From Marinobacter sp. F4206 (GTDB lineage: Bacteria; Pseudomonadota; Gammaproteobacteria; Pseudomonadales; Oleiphilaceae), in assembly GCF_019392195.1 (NCBI RefSeq), contig NZ_JAHXKI010000002.1, positions 2,108,001 through 2,172,000 on the forward strand: a DNA stretch of 64,000 bases. The letters are read 5' to 3'. The translations under genes and the position numbers were made by a program. Shown one piece after another: positions 18,386-26,599 of the stretch; position 1 is the first letter of the stretch; the number at the start of each line of letters is the position of its first letter. A model generated the notes under the pieces. That model was not told where the DNA came from. It worked only from the letters and a program-made list of their open reading frames with translations, and did no database searches.

Positions 18386-19933
18386 TCACTGCTGGTAGTT
18401 GAGGAACCGTTCCATCATCTGATCAATGGTAAAGGTCGCCGGTCTCTGGCGGGGTGGGTACTCCTTGAAGGTGTTCAGGAATTGTTTGACCTTGATCAGC
18501 GTCGCCATGCCGCGGGCCTGGATCTTCCGGTCCCACCAGACCTGGTAGGAGTTGGCGTCGATATCGGCACGCTCGAATGGATCCTGGCGCAGGTTGAATA
18601 CCTTCGGAATGCGCAGTTTCACGAAAGGCTCGGACCAGACGTTAAACTTGTGCGCGCGCTGTTCGGCAAAGACCAGCTTCCAGGGGCCATCCCGCAAGGC
18701 CAGGATATCGCCACCGTCACTGGCGTAGATGAACTCGTTGCGAGGACCTTCCTCGACCTTGCCGGTGAGGTAGGGCAGGAAGTTATAGCCATCGAGATGC
18801 ACATTGTAGGTTTTGCCGTTGGCCTCATGGCTTTCCAGCAGTTCCTGCTTGATGTCGGGAACGCCCGCTGCGGCCATCAGTGTCGGCACCCAGTCCAGGT
18901 GGGACATGATGTCGTTGGAAATGCTGTTGGAATCAATTTTGCCCGGCCAGCGGACCAGGGCCGGCACCCGGAAGCCGCCTTCCCAGTTGGTGTTCTTCTC
19001 GCCCCGGAAAGGGGTGATACCGGCATCGGGCCAGTGGTTGTAATGAACGCCGTTGTCCGTGGTGTACAGAACAATGGTGTTATCCGCGACCCCGAGCTCA
19101 TCCAGTTTGGAGAGCAAGGCGCCAACGTGGTTGTCGTGCTCGACCATGCCATCGTTGTAGAAACCCTGGCCGGACAGGCCTCGAGTCTCGTCCTTGAGGT
19201 GGGTGTAGTAATGCATGCGCGTTGAATTGAACCAGACGAAGAAGGGCTCTTCCTGGTTGTGGGCTTTCTCCATGAAGTTCAGGGACGCCTGCAGGAATTC
19301 TTCGTCGATGGTTTCCATCCGTTTGGTGTTCAGCGGGCCGAGATCCTCGACCTTACCGTCGGCGGTGGAGCGGATGACCCCCCGTGGGGTAATCATCTGG
19401 GCAAGCTGAGGATCGTCGGGCCAGGCCGGGTCTTCCGGTGCTTCTTCGGCGTTCAGGTGGTACAGGTTGCCGAAGAATTCATCGAAGCCGTGGTTGGTGG
19501 GCAGGAACTCGTCCCGGTCACCCAGGTGGTTCTTGCCAAACTGGCCGGTGGCGTACCCCAGGGGTTTCAGCAGCTCTGCCAGGGTGGGGTCTTCCGGCTG
19601 AATGCCAATCGGGGCGCCCGGAATGCCGACCTTGGTCAGCCCGGTCCGGATCGGATGTTGACCGGTGATAAAGGCGGACCGGCCGGCGGTGCAACTTTGT
19701 TCCCCGTAGTAATCCGTGAACATCATGCCTTCATTGGCGATGCGGTCGATGTTCGGCGTCTGGTATCCCATCATGCCATGGCTGTACTTGCTGATATTGG
19801 TAATACCGATATCATCACCCATGATGACAAGAATATTCGGGCGTTCTGCGGCGGCGGTCGCCATATGGAGGCTGAGCAGGCCAACGCCCAGGATCAGGCG
19901 GGTGGCACTCCGGTAGAGGCTTCCGGTATTCAT
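18386..19933 (-). CDS. Secreted arylsulfatase heading the MoxR-Bat operon
   Basis: A 515-residue type I sulfatase with a signal peptide (about residues 1-29, ending AAA-E). It has RPNILVIMGDDIG, the SCTAGRSAFITGQ active-site motif, QFGKNHLGD and LYTTDNGVHYN. It is a paralogue of the enzyme at 1276-2880, sharing most of the first 150 residues by eye. The gap to moxR is only 14 bases and no terminator intervenes, so it is probably the first cistron of the seven-gene operon. That suggests either shared regulation or a functional link between the sulfatase and the MoxR/VWA complex. As in the paralogue, the motif is CxAxR rather than CxPxR. No formylglycine-generating enzyme is encoded in the window. 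Confidence 0.9.
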   Translation of the reverse strand: MNTGSLYRSATRLILGVGLLSLHMATAAAERPNILVIMGDDIGITNISKYSHGMMGYQTPNIDRIANEGMMFTDYYGEQSCTAGRSAFITGQHPIRTGLTKVGIPGAPIGIQPEDPTLAELLKPLGYATGQFGKNHLGDRDEFLPTNHGFDEFFGNLYHLNAEEAPEDPAWPDDPQLAQMITPRGVIRSTADGKVEDLGPLNTKRMETIDEEFLQASLNFMEKAHNQEEPFFVWFNSTRMHYYTHLKDETRGLSGQGFYNDGMVEHDNHVGALLSKLDELGVADNTIVLYTTDNGVHYNHWPDAGITPFRGEKNTNWEGGFRVPALVRWPGKIDSNSISNDIMSHLDWVPTLMAAAGVPDIKQELLESHEANGKTYNVHLDGYNFLPYLTGKVEEGPRNEFIYASDGGDILALRDGPWKLVFAEQRAHKFNVWSEPFVKLRIPKVFNLRQDPFERADIDANSYQVWWDRKIQARGMATLIKVKQFLNTFKEYPPRQRPATFTIDQMMERFLNYQQ

Positions 19934-19945
19934 TTTGTTCTCCTG

Positions 19946-19997
19946 TCGAAGCTTGCAAGCGTTATTGTCAGAGGTTGGCTTTTTTCGCTTGCTTCGA
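19946..19997. promoter_or_regulatory. Long inverted repeat in the sulfatase/Crp divergent region
   Basis: TCGAAGC(TTG)CAAGCG at 19946-19961 pairs with CGCTTGCTTCGA at 19986-19997: 12 paired bases, a 3-base bulge, and a 24-base middle containing TTGGC and T6. It is in the leader of the sulfatase gene and could be an operator or leader hairpin. A direct repeat GTAAC-N4-GTAAC lies at 20026-20039, just before the Crp/Fnr gene. Confidence 0.4.
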
Positions 19998-20047
19998 GTC
20001 TACGGCAGGAGCCTCGGGCAACACTGTAACCAGAGTAACAATCCAAT

Positions 20048-20731
20048 ATGACCAATGTTCCCGACACGCTTGGAAACTGTGACCTTCTGGCCGGGCTGCC
20101 ACCGGAGGGGATTGCCGAGGCCGCGCGCCTGGCGACGGTGCGGAACTTTTCCGAGGGACAGACCATTTATCGGAAGGGCAGCTCCCAGAAGACCCTGGCG
20201 GTGATTGAATCCGGGTCGGTCCGGGTGAACGCCATCAGCGGCGCCGGCAAGGAGCTGACCCTGATGATTTGCGGGCCGGGAAACTGGTTCGGCGACGGCG
20301 TGTTCTGGGCAGATACGCCGCGGCTGTATGGGGCCGTCGCCCATGAGCCCACCAAGCTGATTGAGTTCACCTCCAATACCTTCGCCGGACTACTGGAAGC
20401 CTTTCCTGAGTGCTATCCAGTGATTATCAGGGAATTGGGGCAACGGCTGCGGGCGGCTCTGATGGTCATTGAGGATGATGCACTGCGAGGAATTCCGGCC
20501 CGGCTGGCCAGACGACTGTTGTTTATTGCCACCTTTCAGCATGGCAATCCCGAGCCGCCTGTGTCGCTTCGACTGACCCAGGAGCAACTTGGCAGCATGC
20601 TGGGCATTTCCCGGCAGGCAGCATACCGGGCTCTCCAGGTATTGCTCGGCGAAGACCTGATCGAGTTTCGGTACGGCGTTATCCATCTGAAGGACCGGGA
20701 AGGTCTGGAAGCCTTCATTGCACGCGAGTAA
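20048..20731 (+). CDS. Crp/Fnr-family transcriptional regulator
   Basis: 227 residues: an N-terminal cyclic-nucleotide-binding-like beta barrel (LAGLPPEGIAEAARLATVRNFSEGQTIYRKG, quoted as its start LAGLPPEGIAEAA, then GNWFGDGVFW), a long dimerisation helix and a C-terminal winged helix (LTQEQLGSMLGISRQAAYRALQ). There is no FNR-type N-terminal cysteine cluster, so it is not an oxygen-sensing iron-sulfur FNR. The residues expected for cAMP binding are not clearly conserved. It is divergent from the sulfatase-MoxR-Bat operon (114 bases between starts) and may control it. Confidence 0.87.
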   Translation: MTNVPDTLGNCDLLAGLPPEGIAEAARLATVRNFSEGQTIYRKGSSQKTLAVIESGSVRVNAISGAGKELTLMICGPGNWFGDGVFWADTPRLYGAVAHEPTKLIEFTSNTFAGLLEAFPECYPVIIRELGQRLRAALMVIEDDALRGIPARLARRLLFIATFQHGNPEPPVSLRLTQEQLGSMLGISRQAAYRALQVLLGEDLIEFRYGVIHLKDREGLEAFIARE

Positions 20732-20817
20732 CGGCCGCGCTCCGAATGTCCCGGTTAATACTTAAAAGGTTAAGTTGTTGGCGGTTGAAGTTAAATAACC
20801 GGTCAGGCGGGTTTGTA

Positions 20818-20969
20818 TAGTGCGAGCAGGTGAGGAGAGGGTTGCTCCGGCAATCCCGCAGGCGGAAGTTCCTACCCTTGCTGTTTGTGCCGTCTGCGCA
20901 CTTCGCACCGGGCCGTTTCGGCCCAAAACTGTGTCCCTTTCAGCCCCTTCGCCCCGAAGGGGTCTTTTT
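20818..20969 (+). ncRNA. Possible small RNA with intrinsic terminator
   Basis: Between the Crp/Fnr stop (20731) and the convergent AraC stop (20973) a -10-like TATAGT (about 20815-20820) is followed by ~130 bases with no convincing ribosome site. It ends in a GGGCCG-TTT-CGGCCC hairpin, an unpaired AAAAC stretch and a strong terminator. This is the layout of many bacterial small RNAs. It could equally be a structured 3' UTR of the Crp/Fnr mRNA. It matches none of the RNAs I can recall (6S, 4.5S, tmRNA, RNase P). A 63-codon frame from 20820 has no family resemblance. Confidence 0.35.
20944..20969 (+). terminator. Intrinsic terminator between convergent regulator genes
   Basis: A CCCCTTCG-CCC-CGAAGGGG hairpin is followed by TCTTTTT. 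It lies over 200 bases after the Crp/Fnr stop and only works in the plus direction. Confidence 0.88.
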
Positions 20970-20972
20970 CGC

Positions 20973-22034
20973 TCAGCGAAGCCAGCCGGGTGCTTTTTTC
21001 CGCATGGATAGCAGTCGCGGGGACGACTGGATCCCCTGATTTTTTCGCCATTGCCGCGGACTGACACCGTACCAGCGCTGGAAGGCTCGGGAGAAAGCTG
21101 CCAGGTCGGAGTAGCCGAGAATCCCGGAAAGCTGGGTCAGGCTGATCCCCGATTCCTGGAGGTAGCGTTCAGCCATGGTCTTCCGGGTTTCGTCCAGCAG
21201 CTTCTGGAACGACGTGCCCTCTTCGGTGAGGTAGCGTTGAAGTGAGCGGGAACTGAGCATCATGTAGTCGGCCACAAGATCAATGGTAACCCGACCGTTG
21301 GGGAGGAAGTTCTTCATGAGGTGCTGGACATAGGCTGGCAATTCCTGGACCGACAGTTCGTCCATTTTTTCCAGATGCTCGCGCATCAGGGCATGCAGCT
21401 TCGGATCGGAATCGCTCAGGGGCAGGTCCAGCAGGCGGGCTTCAAACACCCAGCCATTGATGGTGCTGTCGAACTGGGGAGGCAGGCCAAGCAGCCGGCT
21501 GTAGGCCTGCGGCGAACTGCTGGGCCCGTGTCGGAAATGCACGCCACTGGGTCGCCACTGGGTCCCAAGCAGCATTTTCAGCAGGGCCTTGCCCACCCCG
21601 ATGGCCAGTTCCACGGCCTGCTTGCTGGCGACCCCCTCGCTCAACAAGGGTTCGTAGCTGAGAATGGCCATCTTGTCCTCGATGGTCGCCGTCACCAGTC
21701 CGCTGGAGGAATGCAGATGATAATACTGCATCAGTTCGTTCAGCGAATCGCCCACGGTCTGGGCGTTTTTGAACAGATAGAGCAAGCGGCCAAAGATGGT
21801 GGTGCCCTGGAAGATTCCGTATTCCAGGCCGAACAAGGGGTGCTCTGTCCGGTTGGCGCAGTTTTCGAGCAGTGTTGCCATCCGGGAATAGGAAATCAGG
21901 CTTTCGGGATGTTCGAGAACGTCCTCGGGCAACCTGGCTTCACGGAGCATCGCCCGGTAATCCAGGCCGTATTTGGCGCAAAACTCGTCCAGTCGTGCCA
22001 GGGACGAGGCTCTGGTGAGATCGGTTGTAACCAT
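20973..22034 (-). CDS. AraC-family transcriptional regulator, candidate master regulator of the lipid region
   Basis: 353 residues from ATG 22034 (MVTTDLTRASSLARLDEF), chosen because family members begin with this block. An upstream frame to 22121 would add an unrelated hydrophobic stretch. No good ribosome site is visible, so the start is not certain. The N-terminal effector domain is of the Arabinose_bd type (ISYSRMATLLENCANRTEHPLFG, quoted in part). The C-terminal helix-turn-helix pair has LVADYMMLSSRSLQRYLTEEG and LTQLSGILGYSDLAAFSRAF. It is divergent from the cupin-ligase operon, whose promoter region carries one of the four shared operator-like sites, making it the best candidate for the protein that binds them. 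Confidence 0.87.
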   Translation of the reverse strand: MVTTDLTRASSLARLDEFCAKYGLDYRAMLREARLPEDVLEHPESLISYSRMATLLENCANRTEHPLFGLEYGIFQGTTIFGRLLYLFKNAQTVGDSLNELMQYYHLHSSSGLVTATIEDKMAILSYEPLLSEGVASKQAVELAIGVGKALLKMLLGTQWRPSGVHFRHGPSSSPQAYSRLLGLPPQFDSTINGWVFEARLLDLPLSDSDPKLHALMREHLEKMDELSVQELPAYVQHLMKNFLPNGRVTIDLVADYMMLSSRSLQRYLTEEGTSFQKLLDETRKTMAERYLQESGISLTQLSGILGYSDLAAFSRAFQRWYGVSPRQWRKNQGIQSSPRLLSMRKKAPGWLR

Positions 22035-22082
22035 AATGACGTGTAATTGTTGTTCACGATTGTAACGGGTAACGCTAGCTGC

Positions 22083-22122
22083 ATTGGCGGGAAATAACAA
22101 GAAAACGGCATTTTCTATCATG
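22083..22122 (+). promoter_or_regulatory. AraC-type operator candidate, copy 2
   Basis: ATTGGCGGGAAATAACAAG at 22083-22101 keeps the ATTGGCGNNAAA core. Exactly 21 bases further on (22106) comes CGGCATT, like the second copy at 31668. It ends 99 bases before ATG 22201, in the AraC/cupin divergent region. A separate TGGCA-N5-TGCCA inverted repeat lies closer to the cupin start. Confidence 0.55.
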
Positions 22123-22200
22123 TGCCGTCATCGGAATCGGGTGACCATGAAATCTGGCAGGTATTGCCAACGGCAAAACAATCTACAAGAGAGGTCGACC

Positions 22201-22731
22201 ATGACGACGCCAAACCAGGTTTTTGAGCACCACGAACTGCTTTATGTGAATTCCAAGAATCAGCCTGTTTATGAAGACGCCATGCCAGGCGTGCCAGGCA
22301 TTGATGTACAACCGCTTTTCCTTGATCCGCATAACGGTGTCTGGGTGCTGAAAGTCTGGTTCCATCCGGGCGTGACTCTGCCCCGTCACTACCACACGGG
22401 CACGGTGCACCTGTTCACGATTTCGGGTCATTGGGAATACAAGGAATACCCCAACGATCCCCAGACCGACGGTTGCTACCTGTACGAGCCGGGCGGTTCT
22501 ATTCACCAGTTCACCACACCGGCGACCAACACCGGGCCGACAGAGACCCTGATGGTGGTGCACGGCGCCAACGTCAATTTCGACGACGATGGCAACTACC
22601 TGGGCATCATGGATGCCAGCGACATCATGATCATGCTGGACAACCTGATCCGGGAACGGGGCCTGGAGCCGGCGAACTACATTACGCCGCCCCAGCCGGA
22701 CCACAACGCCCGGGTCCGTAACGTCAAGTAA
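22201..22731 (+). CDS. Cupin dioxygenase-like protein (2,4'-dihydroxyacetophenone dioxygenase family)
   Basis: A 176-residue single-domain cupin. It starts at ATG 22201 after AGAGGT. The cupin motif VTLPRHYHTGTVHLFTISGHWEY gives the metal ligands (H of RHYHTG, an acidic or histidine ligand downstream), and the second motif PGGSIHQFTTP supplies the last histidine. The DAD family cleaves C-C bonds in hydroxyacetophenones with iron, but many relatives are uncharacterised. In this context, before an acyl-CoA ligase and a VOC protein, it may oxidise a hydrophobic ketone whose acid product is then activated. It is the first gene of the operon under operator copy 2. Confidence 0.75.
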   Translation: MTTPNQVFEHHELLYVNSKNQPVYEDAMPGVPGIDVQPLFLDPHNGVWVLKVWFHPGVTLPRHYHTGTVHLFTISGHWEYKEYPNDPQTDGCYLYEPGGSIHQFTTPATNTGPTETLMVVHGANVNFDDDGNYLGIMDASDIMIMLDNLIRERGLEPANYITPPQPDHNARVRNVK

Positions 22732-22748
22732 GACAGCCAGTGCAGAAG

Positions 22749-22793
22749 CGCCCTCCCGGCCAAAACAGGTTTTCCCGGGTAGGGCGTTTCTTT
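22749..22793 (+). terminator. Attenuator-like hairpin between cupin and ligase genes
   Basis: CGCCCTCCCGG pairs with CCGGG(T)AGGGCG around a 15-base loop and is followed by TTTCTTTGT. It is imperfect as a terminator and sits 34 bases before the ligase start, so it may tune the expression ratio. Confidence 0.5.
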
Positions 22794-22826
22794 GTATCCG
22801 AACAGTCAATAAAGGTAGAGAAAACC

Positions 22827-24452
22827 ATGAAACCCTGGCTTGATTCATACCCCGCGGATGTTCCCCCCACGATTGACCCTGACACCCACGCCTCCGTTAC
22901 CAGCTTGTTTAATGACGCCATCAAGCGTTTCCCGGAGCACGCCGCGCTGGAGTGCTTTGGTCACACCATGACGTATGGCCAGCTTGATGAAGCCTCGGAT
23001 GCCCTGGCCTGCGCCCTGCAGCAGCAATACGGGGTGAAGAAGGGCGACCGGGTCGCGGTCATGTTGCCGAATATCTTTGCCTATCCGGTGGCCATGTTGG
23101 CGATTCTCAAGGTGGGCGCCATCCAGGTGAACGTGAACCCCCTGTACACGCCGAGGGAACTTGAACACCAGCTGAATGATTCCGGCGCCGAAACGATGTT
23201 CATCTACTCGGGCTCCTTGGCGTCGCTGACCCCGATCCGTGACGCCACGCCCGTATCTCAGGTGATTGTGGTCAATCCCGGTGATGGTGCCGGCCTCCCG
23301 ATTCCTGGTAGCGACATTCCCGCCGAACTGGGCGAGTTTACCGGCATGGCGGACCTGTTGGCGCACAACGCGGGTAATAAACCCACTGAAGTACCGGTGT
23401 CCGGCGATGATGTCCTGTTTCTGCAATACACCGGTGGAACCACAGGCCCCTCCAAGGGCGCGACACTGACTCACCGTAACCTGGTTGCCAACAGCCTTCA
23501 GTTCCGGAGCTTCATACCCGAGGCGAACGAACCTGGGGAGGAGGTGCTGGTGCTGGCACTGCCGATGTATCACATCTTTGGCCTGATGATTTTCGTGGCC
23601 TACGCGGCCATCGGAGCCAAAGCCATCCTGATTCCCAATCCTCGTGACATGGACGCCTACCTGAAGGCCATCAAGGATTCCGGGTTCACCGTTATTGGTG
23701 GCGTCAATACCCTGTACGCGGGCATGACCCAGCATCCCCTGTTCAAGGACGTGGACCTGTCCCGTTACAAAGTGGCATTTGGGGGTGGCTCCAAGATCTT
23801 CCCGAGCACCTCCAAGGCCTGGAAGTCTTTCACCGGGGCTCACATCCTGGAAGGCTTCGGTTTGTCCGAAACCTCGCCGATCCTCACCCTGAACCTGATG
23901 GGGCAGGAAGCATTCAGCGGCACGGTGGGCTATCCGGTACCGTCCACTGAGGTCAAGATCATCGATGAGCAAGGTAACGCACTGCCTGCCGGAACGCCGG
24001 GCGAACTCTGTGCCCGCGGACCCCAGGTCATGAAGGGGTACTGGAACCGGGAGCAGGCAACGGCCGATACCTTCACCGAGGATGGCTTTTTCAAAACCGG
24101 TGATGTCGCGGTCATGCACCCGGACGGTCAGTTCGAGATTGTTGATCGCAAGAAAGACATGATCATTGTCTCGGGTTTCAACGTTTACCCCAACGAGGTG
24201 GAAGCCGTTGCCAGTGAGTTGCCCGAGGTTGCTGAATCGGCCTGTATCGGTGTGCCGGACGAGAAAACCGGTGAGCGCATCCGCCTGTTCGTGGCGCCGA
24301 CCGAGGGATCCGCGATCGACAAGGACGCGGTGATGGCACATTGCCGGCAGAGTCTCGCCGCCTACAAGGTTCCGAAGGAAATCGAGGTGCTGCAGGAGCT
24401 GCCCAAGTCAAACGTTGGCAAGATCCTGAGGAAGGATCTGCGCGTTGTCTGA
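22827..24452 (+). CDS. Long-chain acyl-CoA ligase (FadD-like), second copy
   Basis: 541 residues from ATG 22827 (MKPWLDSYPADVPP); longer frames from 22740 run through the hairpin and lack a ribosome site, whereas AAAGG precedes this ATG. It has the ANL motifs YTGGTTGPSKGATLTH, EGFGLSETSP, FFKTGDVAVMH and KSNVGKILRKDLR. It closely matches the ligase at 3036-4658. It probably activates the acid made by, or metabolised alongside, the cupin and dehydrogenases nearby, feeding acyl-CoA to beta-oxidation or to the WS/DGAT enzymes. Confidence 0.9.
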   Translation: MKPWLDSYPADVPPTIDPDTHASVTSLFNDAIKRFPEHAALECFGHTMTYGQLDEASDALACALQQQYGVKKGDRVAVMLPNIFAYPVAMLAILKVGAIQVNVNPLYTPRELEHQLNDSGAETMFIYSGSLASLTPIRDATPVSQVIVVNPGDGAGLPIPGSDIPAELGEFTGMADLLAHNAGNKPTEVPVSGDDVLFLQYTGGTTGPSKGATLTHRNLVANSLQFRSFIPEANEPGEEVLVLALPMYHIFGLMIFVAYAAIGAKAILIPNPRDMDAYLKAIKDSGFTVIGGVNTLYAGMTQHPLFKDVDLSRYKVAFGGGSKIFPSTSKAWKSFTGAHILEGFGLSETSPILTLNLMGQEAFSGTVGYPVPSTEVKIIDEQGNALPAGTPGELCARGPQVMKGYWNREQATADTFTEDGFFKTGDVAVMHPDGQFEIVDRKKDMIIVSGFNVYPNEVEAVASELPEVAESACIGVPDEKTGERIRLFVAPTEGSAIDKDAVMAHCRQSLAAYKVPKEIEVLQELPKSNVGKILRKDLRVV

Positions 24453-24464
24453 GGTGGGATTCCG

Positions 24465-25436
24465 ATGAGCACATACTGCAGTCAGATTGCCTTCGTGTGT
24501 CAGGATGCCAAGGCCCTCCGGTCCTGGTACGGCACCCTGTTCGGTTTTGTGTCGTCGGGGCGGACCATCTATGCGGGCAAGCTGTCTACCCGGGTGATGG
24601 GAATCGACGGCGTAAATACACGCTGCTATTGGTCCCTCGATGGCAATGCCGACATGTTCCAGCTGGAGTTCTTCGACTTCCGGTCGCCGGAAATGCGGCC
24701 CCGCCCGGAACACTGGAGCCCGGCGATGCCGGGTTATGCCTGTATCGGAATCTATAGCCAACGGTTCCAGTGTTGCGTTGATGCCCTGTCGGCCCAGCAG
24801 CGTCTGGAAGCCGTGGAGGGAGAGACCGGTGGCCGGGTGGCCTACGCCAGTGACCCCGAGGGTAACGCGCTGGAAATCTATGAGCGGGATCCCCTGCCGG
24901 ACGCTGGCTGGAATGGCCGGAAGCAACCGTCCGCAGTGCGGCTGATCCGGCTCAATTCCCACGATGCCGAAGGCGTGGCGCGTGCCTGGTCTGGCTCACT
25001 TGGCGTCACGCCGGTGCAGATGCCCGAGGGGTGGGCTCAGCGTCTCTCCGTGGTGAAGCAGGGTCTGTCAGAACCTAGGTACCTGCGTGGCGGCGGCGTT
25101 GTGGTGGAAATCTGTCGCACCCCTGAGCCGTTTCCAGGGGGGCAGCGTCCGGCGTTGTACCAGCACGGTTTCATGAACTTTGCCCTTAACACCCAGTCCC
25201 GGATTGAATGGGACGAGGTGTATGCCCAAGCGCTCTGGTCGGGGTTTCGGGCCAATGGAAAGGCTCTGGAGGCGGGCATATTCAAAGTCATGTATATCAA
25301 TGACCCGGACGGCAATAGCATAGAGCTTCTGTACCCCCGAAAATTTGCCTACCGGGTGACCGGCTTTCGCCCCAGCCTTCGCCTGGGTGCACCCCTTCGG
25401 TGGCTGCGCCGATGGCTGGCCCGGCGCGGGCAATAA
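24465..25436 (+). CDS. VOC (glyoxalase/extradiol dioxygenase fold) protein, two modules
   Basis: 323 residues, with GAGGTGGG before ATG 24465, 12 bases after the ligase stop. Two vicinal-oxygen-chelate modules are visible, about residues 5-145 (IAFVCQDAKALRSWYGTLFGF; DPEGNALEIYERD) and 155-300 (VRLIRLNSHDAEGVARAWSGSLGV; DPDGNSIELLYPRK). DPxGNxxE is the usual metal-ligand and dimer strand of the fold. The histidines of classic extradiol dioxygenases are not clear, so a catalytic class is not assigned. The C-terminus is arginine rich. It is the last gene of the cupin-ligase-VOC operon, which ends in a strong terminator. Confidence 0.72.
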   Translation: MSTYCSQIAFVCQDAKALRSWYGTLFGFVSSGRTIYAGKLSTRVMGIDGVNTRCYWSLDGNADMFQLEFFDFRSPEMRPRPEHWSPAMPGYACIGIYSQRFQCCVDALSAQQRLEAVEGETGGRVAYASDPEGNALEIYERDPLPDAGWNGRKQPSAVRLIRLNSHDAEGVARAWSGSLGVTPVQMPEGWAQRLSVVKQGLSEPRYLRGGGVVVEICRTPEPFPGGQRPALYQHGFMNFALNTQSRIEWDEVYAQALWSGFRANGKALEAGIFKVMYINDPDGNSIELLYPRKFAYRVTGFRPSLRLGAPLRWLRRWLARRGQ

Positions 25437-25439
25437 CCA

Positions 25440-25469
25440 AAAAAGCCGCTGTTTCCAGCGGCTTTTTTG
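25440..25469. terminator. Bidirectional intrinsic terminator
   Basis: GCCGCTG-TTTC-CAGCGGC with A6 on the left and T6 on the right serves the convergent VOC (plus) and alcohol dehydrogenase (minus) genes. Confidence 0.93.
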
Positions 25470-25483
25470 TCGTATTCGACGGC

Positions 25484-26563
25484 TTATTCTGACGGTTTTA
25501 CCAGAATCTTGACGTCGTTTTCAGGCGTGCCCAGGCGGTCGAAGGCGGATTCGATATCACTCAGGCCCACCGTGTCGGAAATCAGCCCACCGGCATCGAG
25601 CTCGCCGTTGGCAAGGTGGTTCAGGGTCGCGCCGAATTCCTCACCGCTGTAGAAACTGACAAAGCGGAGATCGATTTCTTTCATGACCGGGTAGGACGGC
25701 ATCATCGCGTCCTTTTCCATGCACAGACCCACCACCACGACCCGGGCCCCGTAGGGTGCGCCGGTACAGACATTCTGGATCAGGCCAGGTACACCCACAC
25801 ATTCAAAAATCAGCGAGGGTCTCAGGTCGGCGCCTCCGAACAGGGGTGAGATCGGGCCGGCCTCTTCCGGATTCGCAGTCTGGGCTGCTTCTTTCCAGCT
25901 TTCATAGGGTGAATGCTCTGCCGGGTTGACCACGACATCCGCGCCCATTTTTCTGGCAAGGTCGCGACGCGCTCTCGAGAAATCCGACGCCACGATGGGG
26001 CCAATCTTCATCATTTTCAGCACGGCAATAACGGCAAGACCGATCGGGCCGCAGCCGATGACCAGGGGTACGTGGTTCCGGGTTGGCTCGCCCCGGTTAA
26101 CCGCGTGCAGGGCAACGGCCATGGGCTCAGTCAGAGCCGCCATTTCCGGGCTCAGGCCATTGGGGACTTTCATGGTGAGCCGGCTGTCGACCAGCATCTG
26201 CTCGGAAAAGCCCCCGGGAACGTCGGCGGAACTGAAGCCAATCATGGCAAGACCCTCTTCCCGCATCAGGAAGGGCAGGGAGACAACCTGGTCGCCAGCC
26301 TTGAACGTCGAGCCTTGCCGGGTCTCCAGGACTTCCCCGACAAACTCGTGGCCCATCAGGATGGGTTTGTCGGCGTCGATGATGGAACTACCCACGACCT
26401 CGCGGGAGCTCTCGGCCAGTTCATGGGTGTGGTGCCGGCAATGCAGGTCGGACCCGCAGATGCCGCAAACCAGAGATTTGATGAGGAGCTCGTTCTCACG
26501 TGGTTTGGGTTCCGGCAAATCCACGATCTTCAGGTTGTTGTCTTCAACGATGGCACTTCGCAT
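25484..26563 (-). CDS. Zinc-dependent alcohol dehydrogenase (MDR family)
   Basis: 359 residues. The catalytic zinc site is seen in CGICGSDLH (Cys near residue 34) and GHEFVGEV (His-Glu near 71). The nucleotide-binding motif is VIGCGPIGLAVIAV, with an acidic residue (ASDF) after it, suggesting NAD. The four-cysteine structural zinc lobe normally found around residues 90-110 is absent: that segment reads SLPFLMREEGLAMIGFSSAD with no cysteines. The enzyme would oxidise an alcohol to an aldehyde or ketone. It lies 46 bases downstream of the epimerase gene, with a hairpin between them, and is probably co-transcribed. Confidence 0.87.
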   Translation of the reverse strand: MRSAIVEDNNLKIVDLPEPKPRENELLIKSLVCGICGSDLHCRHHTHELAESSREVVGSSIIDADKPILMGHEFVGEVLETRQGSTFKAGDQVVSLPFLMREEGLAMIGFSSADVPGGFSEQMLVDSRLTMKVPNGLSPEMAALTEPMAVALHAVNRGEPTRNHVPLVIGCGPIGLAVIAVLKMMKIGPIVASDFSRARRDLARKMGADVVVNPAEHSPYESWKEAAQTANPEEAGPISPLFGGADLRPSLIFECVGVPGLIQNVCTGAPYGARVVVVGLCMEKDAMMPSYPVMKEIDLRFVSFYSGEEFGATLNHLANGELDAGGLISDTVGLSDIESAFDRLGTPENDVKILVKPSE

Positions 26564-26599
26564 CGGGGGTCTCCTTGGTGTGTGTTGTTGGCAAAGTCA

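Noticed and set aside
20818-20969. 6S, 4.5S, tmRNA or RNase P RNA in the regulator intergenic region
   Set aside because: None of the conserved sequence blocks of these RNAs is present, and the length is wrong for tmRNA and RNase P.
22845-24341. Minus-strand open frame of about 498 codons opposite the second acyl-CoA ligase
   Set aside because: A shadow of a gene with complete ANL motifs; no recognisable domain.
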